DNA from: Marinimicrobium agarilyticum DSM 16975
Lineage (GTDB): Bacteria; Pseudomonadota; Gammaproteobacteria; Pseudomonadales; Cellvibrionaceae
Length of the DNA stretch: 64,000 nt
Assembly (NCBI RefSeq): GCF_000423345.1
Contig: NZ_AUHU01000004.1
Span: 186,001 to 250,000 of the forward strand
Reading direction: 5' to 3'
The position numbers were made by a program, and so were the translations under genes. Position 1 is the stretch's first letter, and each line of letters opens with the position of its first letter. The notes below the pieces were generated by a model. That model was given only the letters and a program-made list of their open reading frames with translations, did no database searches and was not told the origin of the DNA. Below are positions 18,042 through 27,409 of the stretch, piece by piece.

Positions 18042-18075
18042 CCTCCCGGCAAGAAAAGGAGCACTTGTCGGGAGG
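18042..18075. terminator. Intergenic hairpin between convergent genes
   Basis: CCTCCCGGCAAG and CTTGTCGGGAGG form a 12-bp stem with one G-U pair around a 10-base loop. There is no long T-run, but its position between two convergent stops suggests a terminator or mRNA 3'-end stabiliser. Confidence 0.6.
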
Positions 18076-18085
18076 CGGGGTAGGA

Positions 18086-19810
18086 TTAAGGAGCGGTGCA
18101 GTAAGGGCCGATCAAAGTGCCGACGAAGCCACCGGCCACGTTGGTACTGAGGTTGGTCGCGTCCACGTCCTCGGCGAGAGTGTGTTGCTCGCCATTAACG
18201 GTGTAGTGGGCTTTCATTTCACCACCGTTGAACGCCATCGAAAGGGTGACCTCCTGGGAGTCCGGCAGCGTTGCAGAGCTGATCAGCCTGTCCTCCTCGG
18301 AACCTTCACGGCGGTAAAGGGCAATCTTCCGCTCGCCGTCCAGACGGGTGATACCCAAGAATATCAGGTGCTCGTCATTCTGAATGGCCGCAATGCCCGC
18401 CTTTTCGCCCTCGGCACTCGGGTCGAAGGAAACCGTGGTGGAGACGGTTGCAATGTGGTGTTGTTGACGTCGGCCAAGGAAAGTAGGCACCGCTTCGAGA
18501 TCACCCAGACCGCCGTGGCACTTCAGGTTAAGAGCACCATCCTCGAGGTGATAAAACGGCGCATCGGGGTCGCGAATGCCCATCCAGTTCAGCGCGAGCT
18601 CATCACCGTCGAAGTGGTCGGTGTAGCTGAAATTTCCGGCGTTGGCCGGTGTGGTTTCGGGCTGCTCTGGCAATTCGGGTTTTTGCAGCGCGAAGGGAAT
18701 ACGCTCGCCCCGGGGCAGTATGTAAGGCCAATCGTTTTCCCAGCGAACCGGCAGCAGGAATGTCTCCCGGCCGATGTTGAACATGTCATTGTCGTAGGGG
18801 CGGATGGCGAGAAAGGTCGCCCACCAGTCGCCATTGGGAATCTGCACAAACTTGGCGTGGCCGGCAGCGATGATCGGGTCCTCCCGGTCGGCGTCGAGAT
18901 CGCGCTGGGTCAGTATCGGGTTGTGGTCGGCGGGCTTGTAGGGGCCCCAGACGTTGTCAGAGCGGAAGATGGTCTGTGAGTGATGCACACTGGTGCCGCC
19001 CTCGGCGGCGGTAATGTAGTAGTAACCGTTGCGCTGGATGATGTGGGGGCCTTCAATCCACACCGGTTTCTCGGAAATATCCACCCCACCGTTAATCAAC
19101 TGCTTGCGCTCGCCGGTCATGGTGAGGTTCTTCCAGTCAAACTCCTGAATCCAGATCGCCCGGTGACCGTCGTACCGTGGCTCTTCATTGGGTGCGCCGT
19201 TATTGAGGATGTAGGCCTTGCCGCTGTCATCCCAGTGGATGGAAGGATCAATCCCCTCAAAGCCCAGCCAGTGCGGATCCGACCAGGGGCCAGTGGGTTT
19301 GTCGGCTGTCATCACAAAGTTGCCGCCGCAATCCACGCACGTGGACGCCAAATAGTAGGTTCCCTCGTGGAAGGAAAGATCCGGGGCGAAAATTCCTCGG
19401 GAGACCTCCAGACCGGAGAAATCGAACTGGCCCGGTCGATCGATGGCGTTGTCGATCTGCGTCCAGTTGACCAGGTCTTTTGAGTGGTAGATGGGCAAAC
19501 CGGGGAAGTGGGTAAAGGAGGAGGTGACCACATAGTAGTCGTCTCCAACCCGCGCCACCGTCGGATCGGGCGCGTAGCCGGAAATAACGGGGTTACGGAA
19601 CTCGCCTTCGCCCACAGTGACTTCTTCCTGAGACTCACCTTGATAGGAAAACTCCGTGAACCTGGCGGTTTTCCCGGTGGAAGCCTCCTGGGGTGAGGTC
19701 GCGCTTTGAGATGACGGGGCTTCTTGGGTGTGGGGGGCATCGCTGGACGAGTCACAGCCGGTCACAATGGCCAGAAGCGCCATAGCCGACAACGCAGTCA
19801 TTTTTTTCAT
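18086..19810 (-). CDS. GH43 beta-xylosidase/alpha-L-arabinofuranosidase lipoprotein
   Basis: A 574-residue enzyme. ATG 19810 has GAGGAT eight bases upstream and gives a lipobox (VTGC, Cys19), so it is surface or periplasmic. A Ser/Glu linker (20-70) precedes the five-bladed propeller. The three catalytic acids are visible: base Asp82 in YAPDPTVAR, modulator Asp188 in GIDPSIHWD, and acid Glu253 in WIEGPHII. A C-terminal beta-sandwich (about 410-574, from FSYTDHFDGDELALNWMG) is the usual accessory domain of this GH43 clade. Activity on arabinoxylan side chains or xylooligosaccharides is likely. It is divergent from the second GH43 gene. Confidence 0.88.
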   Translation of the reverse strand: MKKMTALSAMALLAIVTGCDSSSDAPHTQEAPSSQSATSPQEASTGKTARFTEFSYQGESQEEVTVGEGEFRNPVISGYAPDPTVARVGDDYYVVTSSFTHFPGLPIYHSKDLVNWTQIDNAIDRPGQFDFSGLEVSRGIFAPDLSFHEGTYYLASTCVDCGGNFVMTADKPTGPWSDPHWLGFEGIDPSIHWDDSGKAYILNNGAPNEEPRYDGHRAIWIQEFDWKNLTMTGERKQLINGGVDISEKPVWIEGPHIIQRNGYYYITAAEGGTSVHHSQTIFRSDNVWGPYKPADHNPILTQRDLDADREDPIIAAGHAKFVQIPNGDWWATFLAIRPYDNDMFNIGRETFLLPVRWENDWPYILPRGERIPFALQKPELPEQPETTPANAGNFSYTDHFDGDELALNWMGIRDPDAPFYHLEDGALNLKCHGGLGDLEAVPTFLGRRQQHHIATVSTTVSFDPSAEGEKAGIAAIQNDEHLIFLGITRLDGERKIALYRREGSEEDRLISSATLPDSQEVTLSMAFNGGEMKAHYTVNGEQHTLAEDVDATNLSTNVAGGFVGTLIGPYCTAP

Positions 19811-19883
19811 TCTTCGGATCCTCAACGTTCTCATAAAATTTGCTTCGAGGGTTTTCTCAATATATTATGATAATCACATATTG

Positions 19884-19902
19884 TAACTATAACTATAACT
19901 AT
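19884..19902. repeat. Three tandem TAACTA hexamers in a divergent promoter region
   Basis: The region 19811-20031 separates two divergent GH43 genes. TAACTATAACTATAACTAT is a perfect three-copy hexamer repeat in the AT-rich middle. It could be a regulator binding site shared by the two genes; no confident -35/-10 pair was fixed. Confidence 0.5.
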
Positions 19903-20031
19903 TCTTGGCGCCACACTCAAACCTGCCGCGGCATTATTTCGTAGCGGTATTTTTGGCTATTCAGCAGGTGGCGATCGCGCCTGCACCAGGGCGTGTTCAG
20001 CAATCAAAAGGCAGTAATGGTAGGGATAAAT

Positions 20032-21633
20032 ATGATTCAGCGTGTGGGACTCAGCGCGGCATTACTCACATTGTTGGCCTGCAGCACCGGTGTTGGGGTA
20101 CAGAACCAGACAGAAGACCAGGCTCTGGCACGCAACCCGCTGATCTGGGCGGATGTCCCCGATCCGGCGGTCATTCGCGTGGATGACGTCTACTACATGA
20201 GTAGCACCACCATGCACATGAATCCGGGGCTGCCGCTGATGAAGTCCCCCAACCTGGTGGACTGGGAGCTGATCGGTTACGCCTATGACACGCTCTCGGA
20301 TGGTGATGCATCGACCCTGAGCAATGGCCAGCACGCCTACGGTCAAGGTTCCTGGGCGAGCAGCCTGCGCTACCACAAGGGGCGTTTTTATGTCAGCACC
20401 TTTGCCAATCACACGGGCAAGACCTATATCTTTTCTACCGACAACATTGAAAGCGGCCGGTGGGAGCGTGCTGAAATCGATGAGCTGTTCCACGACGCCT
20501 CGCTGGTGTTTGATGAGGGGCGCGCTTTTCTCCTCTATGGCAATGACGATATTCATTTAGTGGAGCTCACGGCCGATGCCACGGCGGTGAAGCCAGGCGG
20601 GCTGCGCACGACGGTGATTGAAAACGCCTCGTCGATCGCGGGAGAGGAATTCTGGGTGCCCGCGGAGGGAGCCCAGGTCAGCAAAACCAACGGCTACTAT
20701 TACATTAACCTGATCAGTTGGCCGGCCAACGGTATGCGCACCCAACTGGTTTATCGCTCGGAACACCTGACTGGGCCCTACGAAGGGCGCGTGGTGCTGG
20801 AGGACCGGGGCATCGCTCAAGGCGGCCTGATCGACACGCCCGACGGTGACTGGTTCGCCTTCCTGTTCCGGGACTCCGGTGCGGTAGGACGCATCCCCTA
20901 TTTGGTGCCGGTCCACTGGGAGAATGGCTGGCCGGTATACGGCGTCAATGGGACGGTCCCCGAGACTCTGCGTATTCCCTCGCGCCAGCCGGGGTTGGGC
21001 AACATCGTTGCTTCAGACAACTTTGATTATGGGCCGGTGAGGTCCCCCCAAAACCCTTCCAGTCCCCTCAAGCTGGCCTGGCAGTGGAATCACAACCCCG
21101 ATGATCGGGGTTGGTCGGTTGCCGAGCGGCCCGGCTACCTGAGTCTGACCCATCGACGCACCGACAAAGGGTTGCTGGATACGCGCAACACCCTTACCCA
21201 GCGTATGTTTGGCCCCGAATCCCGGGCCACCGTTGCGCTCGACACCTCGGAGTTGCGGGCGGGAGATGTCGCCGGGCTTGCCGCCCTCCAGGCCCGTTAC
21301 GGGTTTGTGGGCGTCGAGCAAACGGCCTCTGGCGCTTCCTTGGTGATGGTATCCGGCCAATCCGAAGACTCGACGGTTAGGGAGGCGGTTGAAGAGCGAA
21401 TCGCGTTGCCCCAATCGGTGGTTTATCTCCAGATTCGGGCTGACTTCAAGGATTTGAACGATACCGCCACTTTCTGGTACAGCCTGAATGGCGAAAACTG
21501 GAAGAGCATTGGCGACCCTCTGAACATGGAATACACCCTGCCACACTTTATGGGCTACCGGTTTGCGCTGTTCAGTTATGCAACGCAAGCACCGGGAGGC
21601 CGTGCTGACTTTGACTTTTATCGGGTTGAATAA
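20032..21633 (+). CDS. GH43 (subfamily 12-like) beta-xylosidase lipoprotein
   Basis: A 533-residue enzyme. ATG 20032 is chosen because it gives a compact lipoprotein signal (MIQRVGLSAALLTLLAC, Cys17); ATG 20017 is an alternative. Propeller residues: base Asp44 in DVPDPAVIRV, the substrate loop SSTTMHMNPGLPLMKS, modulator Asp155 in LFHDASLVFD, and acid Glu212 in PAEGAQV. A C-terminal lectin-like beta-sandwich starts near residue 325 (VASDNFDYG) and ends with GRADFDFYRVE. The STTMHMNPG loop is typical of the GH43_12 group of xylosidases/arabinofuranosidases. The esterase gene follows after 48 bases. Confidence 0.88.
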   Translation: MIQRVGLSAALLTLLACSTGVGVQNQTEDQALARNPLIWADVPDPAVIRVDDVYYMSSTTMHMNPGLPLMKSPNLVDWELIGYAYDTLSDGDASTLSNGQHAYGQGSWASSLRYHKGRFYVSTFANHTGKTYIFSTDNIESGRWERAEIDELFHDASLVFDEGRAFLLYGNDDIHLVELTADATAVKPGGLRTTVIENASSIAGEEFWVPAEGAQVSKTNGYYYINLISWPANGMRTQLVYRSEHLTGPYEGRVVLEDRGIAQGGLIDTPDGDWFAFLFRDSGAVGRIPYLVPVHWENGWPVYGVNGTVPETLRIPSRQPGLGNIVASDNFDYGPVRSPQNPSSPLKLAWQWNHNPDDRGWSVAERPGYLSLTHRRTDKGLLDTRNTLTQRMFGPESRATVALDTSELRAGDVAGLAALQARYGFVGVEQTASGASLVMVSGQSEDSTVREAVEERIALPQSVVYLQIRADFKDLNDTATFWYSLNGENWKSIGDPLNMEYTLPHFMGYRFALFSYATQAPGGRADFDFYRVE

Positions 21634-21681
21634 AAACGATCCAAATCCTTGAGCGTAATTAACAATAACCAGAGGTGGAAC

Positions 21682-22635
21682 ATGACGATGAAAAGCTTAC
21701 CTTTCCAGGGTTGCCGCAAAGGCCTGGTTGCGGTGTTGATGGTGTTCAGCACCATGGCGCTTGCCCAGGACGGCAAAATGACCCCCATGGACGCTCCGAA
21801 AGAGCCCAACGCCATACCGCTTGAGACCGGCGATGTGGAACAGCAAAGCGAGCCGGAAACCTGGTTCCGTCAGTGGGGCGACCCCATGGCCCGCAATATC
21901 TCCAAGGCGACGTTGACGCCGGTGTTGGCGGACCCCGACAAGGCCAACGGCACCTCGGTTATTGTCGCACCGGGGGGCGGTTTTATGTGGCTGTCCATGG
22001 GCAATGAAGGTTGGGAAGTGGCCGAAGCTCTGGCCGAGCAGGGCATCAACGCGTTTGTGCTCAAATACCGTCTGCAACCCACAGCGCCTACGCTGGAAGG
22101 CTTTGAAAAGCAGATGAACCGGCGCTTTGAAGAGGCTGAGAATGCTCCCGCTGATGAGGGGGAGGCCCCGGAACGGCCCCGGTGGGACCTTTCCAACCAG
22201 ATCGAGGACGTCGAGGCCGCTTATGCCCTGATGCTCAAGCGCAAGGATGAGTGGGGCGTAAACCCCGATAGAATTGGCATGATCGGTTTCTCCGCTGGCG
22301 CTGGCCTGACCATGGCGACGACGCTGGAGTCAGAGAAGGTGGACCTGGCGTTTATCGGGCCGATCTATGGAGGAATGAACGCGGTGGATGTGCCGAAAGA
22401 CGCACCTCCCATGTTCGCAGCGATTGCCGCGGATGACTTCCTGTTCAATGGCGAGTTCGGTCTGATTCAGTCTTGGTACGAGGCCGGTGTGCCGGTCGAG
22501 TTCCACCTCTACCAGAACGGTGGTCATGGCTTCGGTTTGGGTAACCCCGATCGTACCAGCAATACCTGGTTCCAGGCCTTTATGCATTGGCTCGACGTAA
22601 ACGGGTTTTTAACGGGAGAGAAGGCTCATCCCTGA
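21682..22635 (+). CDS. Secreted alpha/beta-hydrolase, probable acetyl (xylan) esterase
   Basis: A 317-residue protein. ATG 21682 has AGAGGTGGA upstream and starts a signal peptide ending near TMALA (28). The alpha/beta-hydrolase landmarks are the oxyanion loop VIVAPGGGF, the nucleophile elbow GFSAGAG (Ser204), Asp in AADDFLF (about 251) and His in GGHGFGLG (282). Linkage to the GH43 gene suggests removal of acetyl groups from xylan or xylooligosaccharides (inference). A 40-residue acidic insertion at about 140-175 is unusual. Confidence 0.8.
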   Translation: MTMKSLPFQGCRKGLVAVLMVFSTMALAQDGKMTPMDAPKEPNAIPLETGDVEQQSEPETWFRQWGDPMARNISKATLTPVLADPDKANGTSVIVAPGGGFMWLSMGNEGWEVAEALAEQGINAFVLKYRLQPTAPTLEGFEKQMNRRFEEAENAPADEGEAPERPRWDLSNQIEDVEAAYALMLKRKDEWGVNPDRIGMIGFSAGAGLTMATTLESEKVDLAFIGPIYGGMNAVDVPKDAPPMFAAIAADDFLFNGEFGLIQSWYEAGVPVEFHLYQNGGHGFGLGNPDRTSNTWFQAFMHWLDVNGFLTGEKAHP

Positions 22636-22669
22636 GCCAATAGTGGTGTCATCCTTGGTTGACCGCTCT

Positions 22670-24043
22670 TTAGGGGGCGGTCACTGTGCAGTTCGGCGTT
22701 GTGAGATCGCCGTTGGAGTTGCCTTGCAGACCGAAGGTGGCGGAACCGCCCGGCGCCAAGTTGCCGTTCCAGCTCAAGTTGCTTGCCACCACGTTCCCAC
22801 CTTGGGTGTCGACATTGGCGCTCCAGCTGCTCGTGACTTGCGGATCACCGGCGAAGTCCAGCTCAATCGCCCACCCGTTAATGGCGCTTGAACCGTCGTT
22901 CGCAACGGTCACGTCCATCTGGTAACCGGAATTCCACTGGTTGATTCCGCTGACCTCACAGTTGACATCACCGGTGCCAGGGTTGGGTTCGGGTTCGGGT
23001 TCGGGTTCGGGTTCGGGCTCCGGCTCAGGTGCCGGTTCCTCACCGATGACGCCATATGGAGCGGGCTGAGAGCGGCAAGTGTTTTCCGACACGCAGCTTT
23101 GGTTGTTTTCCCAGCCCCAGCCGTTGCTGGTCGTGGTGCAAAGCGGAGTCGTGGTGCCGTACCAGTTACACTCGGCGCCCGGGGTCGGTTCGGGCTCGGG
23201 CTCGGGCTCGGGCTCCGGTTCAGGCTCCGGCTCCGGCTCGGGTTCCGGGTCCGGTGTGCCGCCGGTGTCTTCCGGGGGCGTACCGTTAAAGCCCTCTTGT
23301 CCTTCTGGCGTCATGCTCAACACAAGATATCCGTTCTGTGTGTTGACGTTGGCGGGCGTGAAGTCCGCCATGTTTTCCGCGAAAGTCCAGTCAGCCGTGC
23401 CCCAGCGAGAGGAATCCAGCGAATTGAAGTCATCGCGCCAGCTCAGCTCGAAGTTCTGGCCATCCCAGCGGTGGTATTCAAACCAGTTGATATACATGTG
23501 AACCGGTAGAATTGAATCATCGAAGGGGCCAACCCACTCTTCGATGTTGGCGGGCCAGAAATTGAAGCGTGCCTGGGCGGGGCTTGTCAGCGCGCTGGCC
23601 TGGTTACCGTTGATCTCCCGAACCAGCTCCCCGTCAATGAGCCAACGAACCTGGTCAGGTTTCCATTCCAGCGTGAAGGTATGGTAACTCCGGGCCAGCG
23701 ACTCGGAGACCGGGTGTACCTGCTCAGTGGTGATTTTTTCGCCGAGCCCGGTGATGATGTTGGTTTGCCAGGAGTTGGCGCCGTTTTTACCGAGAACCTC
23801 GATATCGACCTCCTCCCAGAACACATCGTCCATTTCAGACCCCTCCTTCCAGAGGAAGAAGGCTGAAATCAGGCCACTGCCTTCGCCGGCGCGCATGCGC
23901 ATGACATACTTGCCGTAGAGTTCAGAATCTTGGGTAAATATTTCTGCCGATTTGTAAGGTTTGGCGTCAGCCAGCAGTGGCGCTACCACTAATAACGCAC
24001 AAGCGGGAATGGCTCGTGCGAGTCGCTGTAAAGACGAGTACAT
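22670..24043 (-). CDS. Naturally circularly permuted GH16 lichenase (beta-1,3-1,4-glucanase) with CBM10 and CBM2
   Basis: A 457-residue secreted enzyme. ATG 24043 has a strong ACAGGAG site. After the signal peptide (cleavage near ADAKP, 27) the GH16 domain starts with [16 protein letters not shown], the strand that in ordinary lichenases is internal; catalytic Glu78, Asp80 and Glu82 lie in [10 protein letters not shown]. The normally N-terminal strands ([37 protein letters not shown]) come at residues about 198-255, after [10 protein letters not shown]. This order matches the Fibrobacter succinogenes lichenase. A long Glu-Pro linker, a CBM10 ([22 protein letters not shown]), a second Glu-Pro linker and a C-terminal CBM2 (about 365-457) follow. 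Confidence 0.88.
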   Translation of the reverse strand: MYSSLQRLARAIPACALLVVAPLLADAKPYKSAEIFTQDSELYGKYVMRMRAGEGSGLISAFFLWKEGSEMDDVFWEEVDIEVLGKNGANSWQTNIITGLGEKITTEQVHPVSESLARSYHTFTLEWKPDQVRWLIDGELVREINGNQASALTSPAQARFNFWPANIEEWVGPFDDSILPVHMYINWFEYHRWDGQNFELSWRDDFNSLDSSRWGTADWTFAENMADFTPANVNTQNGYLVLSMTPEGQEGFNGTPPEDTGGTPDPEPEPEPEPEPEPEPEPEPEPTPGAECNWYGTTTPLCTTTSNGWGWENNQSCVSENTCRSQPAPYGVIGEEPAPEPEPEPEPEPEPEPNPGTGDVNCEVSGINQWNSGYQMDVTVANDGSSAINGWAIELDFAGDPQVTSSWSANVDTQGGNVVASNLSWNGNLAPGGSATFGLQGNSNGDLTTPNCTVTAP

Positions 24044-24181
24044 GACGAACTCCTGTAAAATTATAAGAATGAAGATCGCTGCCACCGCCGCTGATGAAAC
24101 CGCGGCTTAAATGCGCCGCTGTTCCGACCGGGGTGGCGGCATCGACAGCATCATTTTGGTGGCCAGGAGGGGCGAAGGACA

Positions 24182-24212
24182 GTCTCAATACACGTTTTGC
24201 CTGTATTGAGAC
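24182..24212. repeat. Perfect 11-bp inverted repeat between the lichenase and regulator genes
   Basis: GTCTCAATACA and TGTATTGAGAC are separated by nine bases. It lies downstream of the AraC-type gene and 140 bases upstream of the lichenase start, so it may be a terminator without a U-run or an operator for the neighbouring regulator. Confidence 0.55.
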
Positions 24213-24233
24213 ACAGTCGAGGGCGTCAATGTT

Positions 24234-25403
24234 CTACGAGCAGGCGGTTTGCGACGCGGTCGGTGTGGCCCGCCCCGGCGTTTGATGGTTCAGTCGGTAT
24301 GAACTAGGGGTGGTGCTCTGCGTTTTTTTGAATAATCGGTGGAAGGTCGCCTTGCTATTGAATCCGCAAGCCTGGGCGATGTCGGCGATGCTCCACTGAT
24401 TGTATTGGGGGTCGCGTAGGCGACGCTTTACGTCCTCCATTCGATAGTGGCTCACAAACTCATGGAAGTTCTGTTGAAAACAGCTGTTGATGACCATCGA
24501 CACCTCGCGGGGGGTGCATTGAGCCATCGCTGCAAATCGCTCCAGGGTGAGTTGTGGGTTCAAATACGCCTCCTGCGTTGTCATCGCCTGTTTTATTCTG
24601 ACAACGAGCGCCTCGTCCAATGACGCCTTTTTCTCTCGCCCAGCAGAGCCGACCGGCCTGGTAGCTTTGGGTGACCCCCGATACAGCAGAAAGGCAATCA
24701 GCCCCAAATTGAAATAATTCCCCACAATACCCATAACATCGCTGATGTCACCGGGCCGAAAGGTGCCGAAAAAGTGAGTCATGGCAGCCCACAGCCAAAC
24801 GGCCGTAAATCCCCCCACGATGGACAGCTGGTCTTGCTGTATGGCTCTGCCAATCGAGCGCTCGGTGTCAGTTCCAGGTTGGCGCAGAATTATTCGTAGA
24901 CACAGGGCACCGTAAACCACCGGAAGCAACTTCTTCAGCGTGACAAAATCGCCGTAAAAAGCATTCGGTTTTTGATAGAGCTGCAGGTTGAGAAGCAAGT
25001 CCCGCTGTACGGCATGGGGGAAGCGAAAGCACTCCACATACAGATAAACCAGCGCAACGAGCGCTGGTAGAAGGTGGATGCACTGCTTGGGCCCAAAGCG
25101 GAATTGGGGGTTCACATGGGCCTGGAGTTGCCAGTAAAGAAAGGGGCCCAGCAAAAAAGCGACCACTCCGAGAAAGAGGTACAGATAGGGCACCACCGTG
25201 AAAACGGGGTGACGGATGGGCTCCGCCCAAAGGATCAGGGTATTGATGGCGACAAGAGCCGTGACAGCGAGAAACAGGCCAAACAAATACCCCGACGGCT
25301 GGGGGCGACTCCAGCCGACAATATGTCGCGACCCCAGCAACGCGCAAGCCACCACCGTAACGATGAGTGCGACGTCATGAATATTGAACAGGACCGCTTT
25401 CAT
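24234..25403 (-). CDS. AraC-family regulator with multi-pass membrane sensor domain
   Basis: A 389-residue protein with six to seven hydrophobic helices over residues about 8-250, followed by a cytoplasmic AraC-type DNA-binding domain at about 275-375: LTLERFAAMAQCTPREVSMV (first HTH) and WSIADIAQACGFNSKATFHR (second HTH). This architecture senses a signal at the membrane rather than binding a soluble sugar. It lies next to the lichenase gene in the same orientation, so control of the glucan/xylan genes is likely (inference). ATG 25403 is used; ATG 25409 is equally possible. Confidence 0.85.
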   Translation of the reverse strand: MKAVLFNIHDVALIVTVVACALLGSRHIVGWSRPQPSGYLFGLFLAVTALVAINTLILWAEPIRHPVFTVVPYLYLFLGVVAFLLGPFLYWQLQAHVNPQFRFGPKQCIHLLPALVALVYLYVECFRFPHAVQRDLLLNLQLYQKPNAFYGDFVTLKKLLPVVYGALCLRIILRQPGTDTERSIGRAIQQDQLSIVGGFTAVWLWAAMTHFFGTFRPGDISDVMGIVGNYFNLGLIAFLLYRGSPKATRPVGSAGREKKASLDEALVVRIKQAMTTQEAYLNPQLTLERFAAMAQCTPREVSMVINSCFQQNFHEFVSHYRMEDVKRRLRDPQYNQWSIADIAQACGFNSKATFHRLFKKTQSTTPSSYRLNHQTPGRATPTASQTACS

Positions 25404-25555
25404 ACCCATCCATGCCTTGTTTGCATCGCGTAATGTGGCGCACCAACCATCACAGGGTGGATGCATCAATCGCCCACGACAAAGAGGGAGACATTACTGG
25501 ACTCTTCAGTCCCTCACAGTGAAGTCCTTCTCACTTTCTGCGATACAGCGGTCGT

Positions 25556-25834
25556 CTAACCGCCGCTCAACGCCTGGAATATAAACACCGTATCGCCATC
25601 TTGAACAAGGTCGCTAAGGCCTTTCCGGTCGATCACGATCGTGTCGTTGATGCAGACCTTCACATGCCGGCGCAGCGCCCCTTGTTCATCCAGGATGTAA
25701 TCGGTAAAGCCGGGTGCCTGATCGTTAATGGCAGACAGAACCTCGGCGACCGAACCGGGCGGGGTACTGAGGGTACGGTTCTTCAGGTGAGGGAAAAACC
25801 GGTACAGGTGCGATGTCATCTTAATCGTCGGCAT
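25556..25834 (-). CDS. MoaD/ThiS-like beta-grasp protein
   Basis: A 92-residue ubiquitin-fold protein ending in the diagnostic Gly-Gly (QALSGG). Internal features are LYRFFPHL, a GSVAEVLSAIN helix, RRHVKVCINDTIV and GDTVFIFQALSGG. Such proteins carry sulfur as a C-terminal thiocarboxylate in molybdopterin or thiamin synthesis, or act in protein modification. No moaE, thiG or E1-like gene is nearby. Instead it follows a BNR-repeat gene with a six-base gap. Confidence 0.85.
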   Translation of the reverse strand: MPTIKMTSHLYRFFPHLKNRTLSTPPGSVAEVLSAINDQAPGFTDYILDEQGALRRHVKVCINDTIVIDRKGLSDLVQDGDTVFIFQALSGG

Positions 25835-25839
25835 AACAC

Positions 25840-27024
25840 TCAACCAAAGCGCACGGAGTAGATGGGAGGGAAGTTATTGCCCAGGCACTGCCAGGTCTCC
25901 CCCCGGTCTTCCGACAGGTAGGCATTGCCGGTGGTGCTGCCGAAGCAGAGAAGGTCGCCGGCGGCATCCAGGGCGTGTCGGAGCACAATATCGTGGGCAT
26001 CTTCCTGTGGAAGGCCCTTGCGCAGTGCCTGCCAGGACTGGCCGCCGTCCTCGGTGCGCGCGACAAACAGGCCTCCGTCAATGGTCATGCGTTGGGCGTC
26101 GCTGCGGCCCGGCACCACCCAGGCGGTTCGGCCGTCGCGGTCATCCACGGCCACGGGAAAGCCAAAGTTTACTCCCATGTCCGGGTCACTGACTTTCTTC
26201 CAGTTCCGGGCGCCGTCATCACTGTAGAACACGCCGCAATGGTTCTGTTGCCAGAGGTGATCCGGCTGGCCGGGGCAGTGGGTCACAAAGTGCGGGTCGT
26301 GGCCCCAATCCGCTTCCGGGTTGGGCAGGTAGTCCATCAGCATGCCGCGATTGCGCCCGGTCCAGCTCTGGCCCCCATCGGTACTTTCCAGCACCCCGGC
26401 GGAGGAAACCGCCACATGCAGGTGATCCGGGTCCCGTGGGTCCACGATAATGGAGTGGATGCCGGGCTCGAATACCCCATAGTCAATGCTGGCCGGAGTG
26501 CCGCCCCAGTGGTTTTCGGAGGTGGCGCCACCGGTAAACAGATCACCACCGCGACTCTCGTGGTCCCACAGCGGCCGGTTAAGGGTCCAGGTATCACCGC
26601 CGTCGTCGCTGACAAACAATCCCCCGGGAATGGTGCCGGCGTACATTCGCCCGGGCTGTTCCTCCCCTCCAAAGGCGAGATGCCAGATTTTGTACACCGT
26701 GGCGTTGGCGTATTCCGGCTCCCCGACCGGTGCCTCGGGGTCGAAATCCGGCGTGGGCAGAACCTGGGCGATATGCCGCGCCCCCTGAGGATACTTCAGT
26801 GAGGAAATGTCCTCCCAGGTCTTACCCCCGTCCCGGGAACGTGACAGCTTTGGCCCCCAATGACCATGGTCCAGAGACGCCCAGAGGGTGCCGTCGCGTG
26901 GGTCTCGGGTCGCGTAACAGACCGGTACGCCGGCGTGAAGAATGGGGCGCGCTCGCCAGCCCGCCGCCTGTCGATCAATGATAACGGTGCCCTTGCGGGT
27001 ACCCAGAAGAAGGGTCTCAGCCAT
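25840..27024 (-). CDS. BNR/sialidase-like beta-propeller protein
   Basis: A 394-residue cytoplasmic-looking protein without a signal peptide. ATG 27024 has GAGGA eight bases upstream. It carries repeated Asp-box/BNR units (SRDGGKTW, SDDGGDTW, STDGGQSW, SDDGARNW, TEDGGQSW, SEDRGETW) distributed over the whole length, predicting a beta-propeller related to Vps10/sortilin-type and photosystem assembly repeats rather than a true sialidase, since no FRIP arginine motif or Tyr/Glu pair is evident. It forms a two-gene unit with the MoaD/ThiS-like protein. Confidence 0.75.
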   Translation of the reverse strand: MAETLLLGTRKGTVIIDRQAAGWRARPILHAGVPVCYATRDPRDGTLWASLDHGHWGPKLSRSRDGGKTWEDISSLKYPQGARHIAQVLPTPDFDPEAPVGEPEYANATVYKIWHLAFGGEEQPGRMYAGTIPGGLFVSDDGGDTWTLNRPLWDHESRGGDLFTGGATSENHWGGTPASIDYGVFEPGIHSIIVDPRDPDHLHVAVSSAGVLESTDGGQSWTGRNRGMLMDYLPNPEADWGHDPHFVTHCPGQPDHLWQQNHCGVFYSDDGARNWKKVSDPDMGVNFGFPVAVDDRDGRTAWVVPGRSDAQRMTIDGGLFVARTEDGGQSWQALRKGLPQEDAHDIVLRHALDAAGDLLCFGSTTGNAYLSEDRGETWQCLGNNFPPIYSVRFG

Positions 27025-27318
27025 CAGCTTTTCCTCACGAAGTGGTGTATTCATGGGGCTGACAACCGCGATACCCCCCAGGTACGGCTACCATCGCTTG
27101 TGTCAGTCCCGCTCGGTAGTCGAACGGCAACTCTCAATATAGACGTTAAAGCGCGTTTTTAAGTTTTTACGAACCAGTCTTCCGTCGCCGGGGAGTCAGG
27201 GTTTCTGTCGGGGCGGAAACCCCCTCTCTTTTCAATCAAATTCGATAATAATGACGCATTACCAATCCATTCAATGTGACCATAAGGCCATTACGTGAAT
27301 TTATTTGAGTGTGTATGC

Positions 27319-27346
27319 TTGATTTTGGGTGAAAATGGAATAATAG
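27319..27346 (+). promoter_or_regulatory. Candidate sigma-70 promoter for the CE12 gene
   Basis: TTGATT and TAATAG are separated by 16 bases, about 65 bases before the ATG at 27410. The leader that follows contains a small GGCCTG/CAGGCC hairpin. The rest of the 385-base gap from 27025 is AT-rich and shows no gene. Confidence 0.5.
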
Positions 27347-27409
27347 TGTGCGTGGGCCTGTCCCTTTTCAGGCCGTTACGACATAACATAAAAACGTAAG
27401 AGAGATAAT

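Noticed and set aside
22980-23250. GC-rich tandem repeats as a CRISPR or minisatellite
   Set aside because: They encode the Glu-Pro linkers of the lichenase; the 6-bp periodicity is codon-level.
25840-27024. Annotation of the BNR-repeat protein as a sialidase
   Set aside because: Asp-box repeats alone are structural; the arginine triad and Tyr/Glu pair of sialidases are not recognisable, and there is no signal peptide.
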